DNA of 64,000 nucleotides from Streptomyces sp. 840.1. Its GTDB lineage: Bacteria > Actinomycetota > Actinomycetes > Streptomycetales > Streptomycetaceae. The position numbers and the translations under genes are program-made. A model generated the notes under the pieces. The model did not search any database, was not told the origin of the DNA, and worked only from the letters and a program-made list of their open reading frames with translations. This document shows, in pieces, positions 1 through 7,790 of this stretch (positions within the stretch are counted from its first letter, which is position 1; each line of letters opens with the position of its first letter). Location: positions 1,245,001 to 1,309,000 of the forward strand of contig NZ_RJUU01000001.1 in assembly GCF_003751445.1 (NCBI RefSeq). The letters are read 5' to 3'.

Positions 1-119
1 TGGAGGCCTGCAAGTCCGTCATGAGGGCGAGAGTACGTCCAGCCGGATGCTTTGGGTACCCGTGGGTAACGGCTTTTCACAGTCCCCACAGGAGCCCTCC
101 GCGAGCACCCGCCGATCAA

Positions 120-135
120 GCCAGTGTCCACTGGC
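120..135. terminator. Short inverted repeat downstream of first kinase gene
   Basis: A 7-bp perfect inverted repeat (GCCAGTG / CACTGGC, 2-nt loop) lies about 80 bp beyond the kinase stop codon at 215. It could be a weak terminator or an operator for a gene to the left of the window. The rest of 1-214 shows no convincing gene. Confidence 0.3.
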
Positions 136-214
136 TACATAAGCGCTGATCAGGGGCTATCTTCCCGGGCTCGCGCTATGCCGGCCGCGCTCGTACTTCC
201 TGGGAGTGACGGCG

Positions 215-1939
215 TCAGCCGGTGTCCCCCGGTGCGCGCCAGCCGCGCAGCATCGTGTCGAACTGCTCCCGGGTGGTGTCCCAGTCCGCCGCCGGCCCGG
301 TCATGTACAGCGCGTACTCCGGCCCGCCGTCGTCCGCGTAGTACATCTGGTCGATGGCGTGCCGCTGCTCGCCGCTGTTCTCGGTCCAGGTGAACTCCCA
401 GAGCGATCCGGGGTGGTCACGGTAGACGTTGTCGCGCAGCACCAGGCCCCGGTACTGCGGCAGCCGCTTGCGCAGCCCCGGCTCCAGGTTCTGCATGTGC
501 TGGTAGGAGGTCTCGAAGTCGGGCTGCTGGTCGATGCTGATGCGGAGGTAGCGCTTGCCGTTGTCCGGGGTGTAGTCGATGTTCGTGCCGTTCGTCCGGC
601 GCTCCCAGCCCTGCGGCACGAGGAGGCTGAACCCCTCCGGGTCGTGGACCCGCTTCCAGCCGGCCGGTACGCCCTTGAGCGTCGGATCGGGCTTCGGACC
701 GGGCTTGCCGGAGGCGTCGGGCGAGGACTTGTGGGGAGCCGGGTCCGGCGAGCTCCCGCCCGGGTCCCCGGTGCCGCCGCTCGCGGCGCTGCTCTCCGGG
801 TGGTCCCGGTACTTCATCGCGGCGACTCCCGCGCCGACGCCGAGCAGCGCCGCCAGGGCGAGGACGAGCAGCGCCGTGCGCCACCGGCCGCGACCGGGCC
901 GGGCCGCCGCCGGGGCGGGCCCGGCGGGCGGGACGGCGCCGGGGTGCGGCTGCGGGGCGGTGCCGCCGGGGTAGGGCAGCTGGGCCGTGCCACCGGGGTG
1001 GGGCAGCTGTGCCGTGCCCCCTGAGGTGGCGCCGGAGCCCATCGCGCGCAGGACCTCCTCCGGCACCTGCTGCGTCGGGACGTACGCCTGGGCCGCCCGG
1101 GGCTGGCGCCCCTCCATGGCCTCGAGCAGCATCCGTTCCGTCTCCGCGGCCGACGGCCGGTCCTCCGGCTCCTTGCGGAGCAGCGCGGTGATGACGGGGG
1201 CCAGCGGCCCGGCCCGGACCGGGTCCGGGGGATCCTCCGCGACGACGGCCTGCATGGTGGATATCGGAGAGGTGCGCCGGAACGGCGATCTGCCCTCGAC
1301 CGCCGTGTACAGCGTGGCACCCAGCGACCACAGGTCGGACGCGGGACCGGGGTCGCCCCCGCGGACCCGCTCGGGCGCCAGGTAGTCGATGGACCCGACC
1401 AGTTCGCCGGTCCTGGTGATGGTCGAGTCGCCCTCTATCGCGGCTATCCCGAAGTCGGTGAGCAGCACCCGGCCGTCCCGGGCGAGCAGGACGTTGCCCG
1501 GCTTCACGTCACGGTGCAGCACCCCGGCGCTGTGTGCGGCGCGCAACGCGCCCAGCACGTGCAGGCCGATCCTGGCGGCCTCGCGCGGGACCAGCTCGCC
1601 GGATTCCTTGGCGGCGTCGGCGAGTGACGGGCCGTCGACGTACTGCATGACGATCCACGGCCGGTTGTCGTACTCGATGACGTCGTGAACCGTGACCACG
1701 CCCGGATGCGTGATGCGGGCGGCGGCGCGGGCCTCCTTCTGCGTACGGGCGTGCAGCACCACCCGGTCCGCCTCCGCGACGTACAGCCCGGCGGTCAGCT
1801 CCTTGACGGCGACGGTGCGGTGCAGCACCTCGTCGTGGGCTCTCCAGACCTTGCCCATGCCGCCGCGCCCGAGGACTTCACCGAGCCGGTATCGCCCGGC
1901 CAGCAACAGTCCCGCATCCGTGCCCTGTGATCGATCCAC
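215..1939 (-). CDS. Transmembrane Ser/Thr protein kinase (receptor type)
   Basis: Hanks-type kinase of about 574 aa. Visible motifs: glycine loop GRGGMG (residues 24-29), VAVK lysine K46, HRDVKPGN with catalytic D144, DFG at 162-164 and an APE-like segment near 188-190. A Pro/Gly-rich linker with repeated GGTAQLPxPG units (about 307-335) precedes one membrane span (about 354-375) and an extracytoplasmic domain of about 180 aa, which probably senses a ligand or wall component. A GTG start at 1939 is preferred because a GGGCAGGG-like site precedes it; the frame continues to a GTG at 2005. It is the last of three tandem minus-strand kinase genes. All catalytic residues are present, so I expect it to be active; the substrate is unknown. 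Confidence 0.9.
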   Translation of the reverse strand: MDRSQGTDAGLLLAGRYRLGEVLGRGGMGKVWRAHDEVLHRTVAVKELTAGLYVAEADRVVLHARTQKEARAAARITHPGVVTVHDVIEYDNRPWIVMQYVDGPSLADAAKESGELVPREAARIGLHVLGALRAAHSAGVLHRDVKPGNVLLARDGRVLLTDFGIAAIEGDSTITRTGELVGSIDYLAPERVRGGDPGPASDLWSLGATLYTAVEGRSPFRRTSPISTMQAVVAEDPPDPVRAGPLAPVITALLRKEPEDRPSAAETERMLLEAMEGRQPRAAQAYVPTQQVPEEVLRAMGSGATSGGTAQLPHPGGTAQLPYPGGTAPQPHPGAVPPAGPAPAAARPGRGRWRTALLVLALAALLGVGAGVAAMKYRDHPESSAASGGTGDPGGSSPDPAPHKSSPDASGKPGPKPDPTLKGVPAGWKRVHDPEGFSLLVPQGWERRTNGTNIDYTPDNGKRYLRISIDQQPDFETSYQHMQNLEPGLRKRLPQYRGLVLRDNVYRDHPGSLWEFTWTENSGEQRHAIDQMYYADDGGPEYALYMTGPAADWDTTREQFDTMLRGWRAPGDTG

Positions 1940-2069
1940 GTATCCCTGCCCCGTTCCTTCGGATGACAGGTTACGGATGAGAGGTGCGGCCACGGAACCT
2001 CGCACCGCCCACGAGATCGCACTGTGATGCTTGTCGCGTCGTCCTGTCGCTCTGGGGTCCCCTGAGGTA

Positions 2070-4952
2070 TCAGGGCGTCACGCGGTAAGAGGCGATGGCC
2101 TGTTGGTAGATGTCCGAGACCTTGTCACGCTGGTTCTCCGGGCCGATGACCTGAATGAGGTGGTACCGGCCCTTGACTATCATCGCGAGGTTGCGTACGT
2201 ACACCTCCCGGCCTGAGCTGTCCTGCCAGGTGAACTGCCCCTCCGCCATGGACTGTCGGCCGACGTCGATCCGGCGCAGTCCGCTCGCGGTGGACCAGCT
2301 GGAGTCCCGGAAGGGTTTCAACTCGGGTTCCTTGTCGCGCTGGTAATCGAGCGGGTCGGCGCCGTTCGTCTTGACGGTGTCGCGGCCGGGGACGATCAGC
2401 AGGGTGAAGCCGTCGCTGCCGTAGTGGACCTGACGCTCCGTGTTGGCGGGGCTGCGCTGCCAGCCCTTGGGCACGCCGACCTCGAAGCCCTCGTCGTCCT
2501 TGCGCAGGACGTAGCCGGACGGGAGCGCGACCGCGGACCGGCTGGTCTGCGGCTTCTGCTTCGCGGGGGACTTCGCGGGAGGCTTCGACGGGGAGGAAGA
2601 CCCGCCGGAGCCGCTCGGGCGGGCGGAGCCCGGATCGGCCGGCCCGGTCGCGGTACGGGAGGGACTGGCGCCCGCGCCCGACTCCGAACCGGACTTGGGC
2701 ATGAACATCACGGCGTACACGATCGCCGCGACCAGCACCAGCAGGATCAGCACGAGCAGCAGCCGGCCGAGCCGTCGCGGCGCGCGCTGCCCGCCCTGCT
2801 GCGGGCGCGGCGGGGTGCGCAGCGCCTTGGGGCCCTTCGGCTCGCGCGGCGGCCTGACGGCCCGGGGCTCGCGCGGTTCCGCGCGTACCGGCTCCGCCTC
2901 GACGCGTCCCCTGCCCTGGCGGTGGCGGCCGTGCGCCGCCCCGCCCCGACGGCCGCGCCGCTTGCGGACGAGTTCGCCCCGGCGGCGTACGACGGGCAGC
3001 CGGGTCTCGTCCACGGACGGCAGCGGCACCACGTCGAGACCGGCCTCCGGCTCGGGCGCCGACCGCACGAGGGAGCGCAGCCAGCCGCGCAGCTCCTCGA
3101 AGTCCGGCCGTTCGGTCGGGTCCTGCCGCAGCAGCGACTCGACGACGGGGCGCAGCGCGCCGCACTCCTCCGCGAAGGCCGGCGGCTCACCGCAGACCAT
3201 CTGGACGAGCTCGGCGGCGTTCTCCTCGGGGTAGGGGGCGTGGCCCTGGACGGCGCGGTAGAGCAGCGCGCCCAGCGCCCAGAGGTCGGTGGAGGGGCCG
3301 ATGGGCGGTGCCAGCTGCCAGTTCTCGTGGACCGGTCCGGCCTGTTCGGGCGCCCAGCGCTCGGTGACGGCGCCGACGACGGCGATCCGGGCCTGCCGCG
3401 CGCGTTCGGCGGCGAGGGTGGTGGCGGGGCCCCGGTAGGCGGGGGTGTCGCGGTCCCTCGCGACGATCTCGTCCCAGCGGCCCGGGGCGGCCTCCCCGGT
3501 CCCCCCGGTCCCGGCGACGGAGGGCTCGCGGCGGACGACGGCCGGGGTGGCGCCCTGGCGCCGGGAGTCGGCCCGCAGGGCGTCCTCGCTGGAGCCGCCG
3601 GCCGGGACCGGGCGTCCGGCGCCCGGCCCGTCGTCCCAGGAACCGGTCAGATGCAGCCGCCGGGGCGGGACCTGGCCGCCGTCGTCGTCATCGCCGTACT
3701 CGTCGTCCTCGTCCTCGTCGTCGTACGGGTCGGCGTCGCTGCCGTACGCGTAGTCGTAGGCCTGGGGGTCCAGCGGGTCGGGCATCCGGTCCGGGTCGCC
3801 CGGCGTCCCCGAACCGGCGTCGCGCTGGGGCGGCAGGACGCCGGTGTCCCACGCCTCGTCCGCATCGGCGCGGCGCTCCTCCTCGCTGACGCGGGCGGCG
3901 GCGGCGCGGGCCCCCGCCCGGTACGCGGCGATGGCGCCCGCACGCGCGGCACGCGCCTGGGCGGCGCTGCCGGGCTCGGACGCGGGGACGGGCTGCGGCG
4001 GCGCAGGGCGTACGGACTCCAGCTCAGCGGCGCCGCGGGGGCTGCCGGGGCCGGACGCGTAGCCCTGCTGGTACTCGGCCTCGTACTCGTACTCGGCCTC
4101 GGCCTCGGCCTCGGCTGCGTACTCGGTCTCGGAGGCGTGCTCCGGCTCGGACGGGTACCCGGGCTCCGGCTCGCGCCCGCTTCCGTACTCGGGCTCGTAC
4201 CCGGACCGGGGCCCGGCCACCGGCAGCGCGTAGGGCTCGTGGTCGTGGTCGTGGTCGTCGGGCCCCGGACCCGGTTCGGCCATCGGCGGGACGTAGGGGC
4301 CGGTGGGGCCCGACTCCACGGCGGGGCCGCCGTACTCCCCGTCCTCGCCGGCTTCGTCCGGGCGCGGCACCGGGACGTAGCCGCAGAGGGCCTCCTCCGC
4401 CGCCCCGGCCGCCAGGCCGGTCAGCACGACGCGTCCGTCGTCGCAGATGAGCACGGTACGCACGGTGATGTTGCGATGGGTCCAGCCGTGGGCGTGCAGG
4501 ACGCGCAGCGCGGTGAGGACGTCGGAGCCGATCTCCGCGGCGCGGTACGGGTTGAGCGGGCGCTCGGCGAGGAGCGCCGCGAGCGGCCGGGCCGCGACCA
4601 GTTCACTCACTATCCAGAGCGATCCCGCCTCGGCGAACACGTCGAAGACCTGGTCGAGCCTCGGGTGGTCGGGGACCTGGGCCGCCGCCTGGGCGGCCTC
4701 GATGGCGCGCCGGACCGCCGGATCGGTGGACCGCCGCACCGTGCGCCCGCCGGGCCGCCGGGCCGGTGCGGGCAGGCCGTCGGCGTCGAGCACCTCCGCG
4801 TCCACGACTTCCGGTAACGGCACCTGCCGGACCAGGACTTCCTGTCCGCTATAGGTATCGAACGCCCGGGTTTCCACCAGTTCGTACGCATCGGACGGGG
4901 GCAGCGGAAGGCGGTAGCGGTCGGCAAGTACCCGACCCGCGTAGTCGTCCAC
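2070..4952 (-). CDS. Membrane-anchored pseudokinase-like protein with large insert
   Basis: A 960-aa protein with a kinase-like layout but degraded catalytic motifs. There is no glycine loop, the VAVK lysine is replaced by Arg (R42 in VLVRQV), HRD reads HRN (159-161), and the DFG position reads TGL (178-180). A long acidic, low-complexity stretch rich in Glu, Tyr, Pro and Asp (about 195-480) separates this from a recognisable C-lobe (WAPEQ, then STDLWALGALLYRAVQG). A basic linker, one membrane span (RLLLVLILLVLVAAIVYAVMF) and an ectodomain related in layout to the neighbouring kinases follow. It lies between two apparently active kinases. A scaffold or allosteric role is inference; residual ATP binding cannot be excluded. 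Confidence 0.82.
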   Translation of the reverse strand: MDDYAGRVLADRYRLPLPPSDAYELVETRAFDTYSGQEVLVRQVPLPEVVDAEVLDADGLPAPARRPGGRTVRRSTDPAVRRAIEAAQAAAQVPDHPRLDQVFDVFAEAGSLWIVSELVAARPLAALLAERPLNPYRAAEIGSDVLTALRVLHAHGWTHRNITVRTVLICDDGRVVLTGLAAGAAEEALCGYVPVPRPDEAGEDGEYGGPAVESGPTGPYVPPMAEPGPGPDDHDHDHEPYALPVAGPRSGYEPEYGSGREPEPGYPSEPEHASETEYAAEAEAEAEYEYEAEYQQGYASGPGSPRGAAELESVRPAPPQPVPASEPGSAAQARAARAGAIAAYRAGARAAAARVSEEERRADADEAWDTGVLPPQRDAGSGTPGDPDRMPDPLDPQAYDYAYGSDADPYDDEDEDDEYGDDDDGGQVPPRRLHLTGSWDDGPGAGRPVPAGGSSEDALRADSRRQGATPAVVRREPSVAGTGGTGEAAPGRWDEIVARDRDTPAYRGPATTLAAERARQARIAVVGAVTERWAPEQAGPVHENWQLAPPIGPSTDLWALGALLYRAVQGHAPYPEENAAELVQMVCGEPPAFAEECGALRPVVESLLRQDPTERPDFEELRGWLRSLVRSAPEPEAGLDVVPLPSVDETRLPVVRRRGELVRKRRGRRGGAAHGRHRQGRGRVEAEPVRAEPREPRAVRPPREPKGPKALRTPPRPQQGGQRAPRRLGRLLLVLILLVLVAAIVYAVMFMPKSGSESGAGASPSRTATGPADPGSARPSGSGGSSSPSKPPAKSPAKQKPQTSRSAVALPSGYVLRKDDEGFEVGVPKGWQRSPANTERQVHYGSDGFTLLIVPGRDTVKTNGADPLDYQRDKEPELKPFRDSSWSTASGLRRIDVGRQSMAEGQFTWQDSSGREVYVRNLAMIVKGRYHLIQVIGPENQRDKVSDIYQQAIASYRVTP

Positions 4953-4996
4953 GACGCCTCCCCAGAGCGCGCTGTCCCCCGGTCACGCAGACCGCA

Positions 4997-5047
4997 CCGA
5001 AACCACCAATTGCGGTCACTTAACGTGCAATTGACATGTGGTTTCGG
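4997..5047. promoter_or_regulatory. Interrupted palindrome upstream of pseudokinase gene
   Basis: CCGAAACCAC at 4997-5006 pairs with GTGGTTTCGG at 5038-5047, and inside it CAATTGC at 5007-5013 pairs with GCAATTG at 5027-5033. It lies 45 bp upstream of the 4952 start and 84 bp beyond the next kinase's stop (5132). It is less GC-rich than its surroundings and could be an operator or a terminator; no T-run follows. Confidence 0.5.
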
Positions 5048-5131
5048 CTGCGTACGGTCTCCGGACTCTCACAATACGTGGCAACGGGCGGTCGCGCGGC
5101 AGGGTCGGCGCAACCCGCCCCGCAGCCGTCC

Positions 5132-7069
5132 TCAGCCGAGCGGCTTGAACGTGCCGAACGCCGTCTCACGCAGCGTCTTGCACGCCTTGCCGTCCCACTC
5201 GTCGGCCTTGCAGCTGATCATGATCGAGTAGCCGCGCTTCGCGTCGACCTTGAAGCCTCGGTTCAGTACCCGGCTGCGCTGGCCGTGTTCGTTGCGCTCG
5301 AACTGCCAGTCCGCGACGGTCGGGTACCCGTTGTACTCGACCTTCTTGATGCTCAGGTGCTGGTACCCGCTGCTGCTGCCGGCAACCGCGCCCTTCAGCG
5401 AGTTCCAGGCGGCGGCCGCGTCGTCGCCCGGCGAGCTGTTGTAGTCGACCTGGACGCGCGGGAAGCCCTTGTCGATGTTGTAGATGCCGCCGGAGTTGCT
5501 GCCCGCGATCGAATTGCGCTCGAATCCCTCGGGCATCGCCATGGCGAAGTGGAACCGCTTGTCGGTGACCGGCTTGTACCCGGCGGGCAGCGCGCCCTTG
5601 CCGTCCGCGTCGCCGGAGTCGTCCGAACCGTCCGACCCCTTGCCGGAGTCGTCCTTGCCCTTGTCCTGGCCCTGGCCGTCGTTCCCGTCCTGGCCCTTGC
5701 CCTGGTCCTTGCCGCTGCCGCCCTGTTCGGTACCGGCGGTGCCGGCGGAGGCGCCCGCCGTCGAGGCGCCGGCCGAGGCCGAGGGGCCGTCCTTGCCCTT
5801 GCCCGCGTTGTCCGTACCCGTGTCGTCGCCGCCCAGCGTGAGGGCGAGGACCGTGCCGAGCACGGCGAGCACGATGACGGCCGCGATGATCGCCAGGGTG
5901 CGGCGCGGCACCACGTCCGTGAGCGAGGCCTTGGGCGGGGCGCCCGGAGAGCCGGCCGGACGCGGCGGCGGTACGGCCGCGGAGGCGGCGGACGCCGAGG
6001 GGGCCTGGGCGGGCCGGGCCGGCACGGCCGCAGCGGACGCTGACGCGGCGGGCGCCGCCTTCGCGTTCCGCGCGGAGCGCAGCGCGCCCCGCAGCCGGTC
6101 GCGGGTGCCCTCGCCCGGTTCACCGCTCTTCGACGCCGGCTTCGCGGGTGCGGGCACCTTGGGCAGCGCCATCACCTGGGTGGCGTCGGCCGGGGGCACC
6201 GGGACGTCCGACTGCTCGGGTGCGTTGATCACGTCGTTGAGCAGGGCACGTGCACCGGCGTCGTCGAGCCGCTGCTCGGGGTCCCGGGCGAGCAGCCCGT
6301 AGATGACCTCTTCCAGCGGGCCCGCGTTCTTCGGCGGGTCGAGCGGTTCGGTCATCACCGCGGTCAGGGTCGCGATGGCGGAGCCCTTGTCGTAGGGCGG
6401 GCAGCCCTCGACGCTCGCGTACAGCAGTCCGCCGAGCGACCAGAGGTCGGCCGGCGGGCCCGGCTTGTGCCCGCGGGCCCGCTCCGGCGAGATGTACGAG
6501 GGTGCGCCGACGAGCATGCCCGTGGAGGTGACGGAGGGGTCGCCCTCGACCTGGGCGATCCCGAAGTCGGTCAGTACGACCCGGCCGTCCTCGGCGATCA
6601 GCACGTTGGACGGCTTCACGTCCCGGTGCAGGATGCCCTCGCGGTGGGCCGAGCGCAGCACGTCGAGTATGGCCAGCCCCACCTCGGCCGCCCGTCTCGG
6701 CGTCAGGACACCGTCCTCACGCACCGCCTCGGCCAGCGACTTGCCCTCGATGAGTTCCATGACGATCCACGGGCGGTCGTCCTCGTCGACCACGTCGTAG
6801 ACCGTGACCGCGCCGTTGTTGCGAATCCGGGCGATCGCCTTCGCCTCGCGCAGCGTACGCGTGATGAGACGGCGCTTCTCGTCGTCGTCGATGGCTGTCG
6901 GGAACCGCAGTTCCTTGACCGCTACCGTGCGGCCCAGCGTCTCGTCGACGGCACGGTGGACCGTGCCCATACCGCCCCGGCCGAGCACCTCCCCGAGCCG
7001 GTAGCGCCCCGCAAGGAGACGTCCGTCCTTGTCCCGTTGGGGCTCCCGTGCCTGCTCCGCCTCCGACAT
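5132..7069 (-). CDS. Transmembrane Ser/Thr protein kinase (receptor type)
   Basis: A 645-aa Hanks-type kinase with all motifs: GRGGMG (30-35), K52 in VAVKEL, HRDVKPSN with D150, and DFG at 168-170. A linker rich in Ala and Pro leads to one membrane span (about 391-413), then a low-complexity Gly/Asp/Lys/Ser stretch and a folded ectodomain (from about 490) that begins with LPAGYKPVTDKRFHFAMAMP, similar in layout to the domains of the two downstream neighbours. No PASTA repeats are present, so this is not a PknB orthologue by architecture. It is probably first in the three-kinase series. It should phosphorylate Ser/Thr in the cytoplasm in response to an outside signal; targets are unknown. Confidence 0.9.
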   Translation of the reverse strand: MSEAEQAREPQRDKDGRLLAGRYRLGEVLGRGGMGTVHRAVDETLGRTVAVKELRFPTAIDDDEKRRLITRTLREAKAIARIRNNGAVTVYDVVDEDDRPWIVMELIEGKSLAEAVREDGVLTPRRAAEVGLAILDVLRSAHREGILHRDVKPSNVLIAEDGRVVLTDFGIAQVEGDPSVTSTGMLVGAPSYISPERARGHKPGPPADLWSLGGLLYASVEGCPPYDKGSAIATLTAVMTEPLDPPKNAGPLEEVIYGLLARDPEQRLDDAGARALLNDVINAPEQSDVPVPPADATQVMALPKVPAPAKPASKSGEPGEGTRDRLRGALRSARNAKAAPAASASAAAVPARPAQAPSASAASAAVPPPRPAGSPGAPPKASLTDVVPRRTLAIIAAVIVLAVLGTVLALTLGGDDTGTDNAGKGKDGPSASAGASTAGASAGTAGTEQGGSGKDQGKGQDGNDGQGQDKGKDDSGKGSDGSDDSGDADGKGALPAGYKPVTDKRFHFAMAMPEGFERNSIAGSNSGGIYNIDKGFPRVQVDYNSSPGDDAAAAWNSLKGAVAGSSSGYQHLSIKKVEYNGYPTVADWQFERNEHGQRSRVLNRGFKVDAKRGYSIMISCKADEWDGKACKTLRETAFGTFKPLG

Positions 7070-7199
7070 GCGTCCCCTCTGCGATCAACCCGCCCTGGCA
7101 GAGCGTTCATTGTCCCCTACCCCGGGACCGGCCCTGGTGCCGGGGCCCGGCTCCGCCATCATGTGGCCGGAGGAGAGGACTCCCTGACACTCCGGCCCC

Positions 7200-7696
7200 A
7201 AGGGCACCGCTCGTCACCCTGTTGGTGACGGCGCTGCCCGGCCTCGGAACAGCCAGCCTGCCCAGCGAACCACACCTCACGCCCGCAGCCTCCTACCTGC
7301 CGGGGCTCGCCGTCCAGGGCCGGGCGCCCACCGCAGCAGTCCTGGTACAGAGTTCCGCCGCCGGTGAGCCGATCTCCACGTTCGCCGGCCCGAACCGCTT
7401 CCACGCGGCCCTGCCGGGCGGGCGGCTGCTCCCGCCTGCCCAGCTCGCCGCACCGCTGAACACCGCTGAACACCGCTGCGGCACAGGGTGACTACGGCCT
7501 GGGCATCCACCCGGAGCGGCCCGCCTGCGGGATCACCGTCCGGGGCCCCAACGGGCGCACAGCGGGCAGCTACGTCCGTACCACCGCGAGCCGGGACGGC
7601 GGCCACATCATGACGTACCGCATCGACACGGACATCCTGTCCCACGCGGGCTCCCTCGAACCCGCGCTCCTGGAAGCGGAGTTCTGCCCGGCGTGA
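7200..7696 (+). pseudogene. Decayed serine hydrolase / D-Ala-D-Ala carboxypeptidase remnant
   Basis: Only the C-terminal half of a beta-lactamase-fold serine hydrolase is left. One frame gives FAGPNRFHAALPGGRLLPPA and then QLAAPLNT, and it ends at 7491. A second frame resumes with GDYGLGIHPE and ends EAEFCPA at 7696. The switch sits on a 10-bp tandem duplication (7451-7470); removing one copy restores a continuous PLNTAAAQGDYGLGI. The N-terminal half with the SxxK and YxN active-site motifs is absent. Family assignment rests on the NRFHAALLGG-like and YGLGI motifs and the Cys-containing tail known from Streptomyces carboxypeptidases. A sequencing error could explain the frameshift but not the missing half. 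Confidence 0.7.
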
Positions 7697-7790
7697 ACGG
7701 ACCATGGCCCCTGAACGGCCCGCCCGGACCAGCCGGCCCGGACGGGTCGGACGGGTCGGTCCGGCCGGACGGAACGGAGGGCCGGAGGGG

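Noticed and set aside
2424..4817. A 797-codon open frame on the plus strand opposite the pseudokinase gene
   Set aside because: Antisense frame created by high GC at third positions; composition is Arg/Gly/Val-biased with no domain.
7159..7705. Minus-strand frames opposite the hydrolase remnant as a real gene
   Set aside because: The plus-strand translation has recognisable hydrolase motifs; the minus frames have none.
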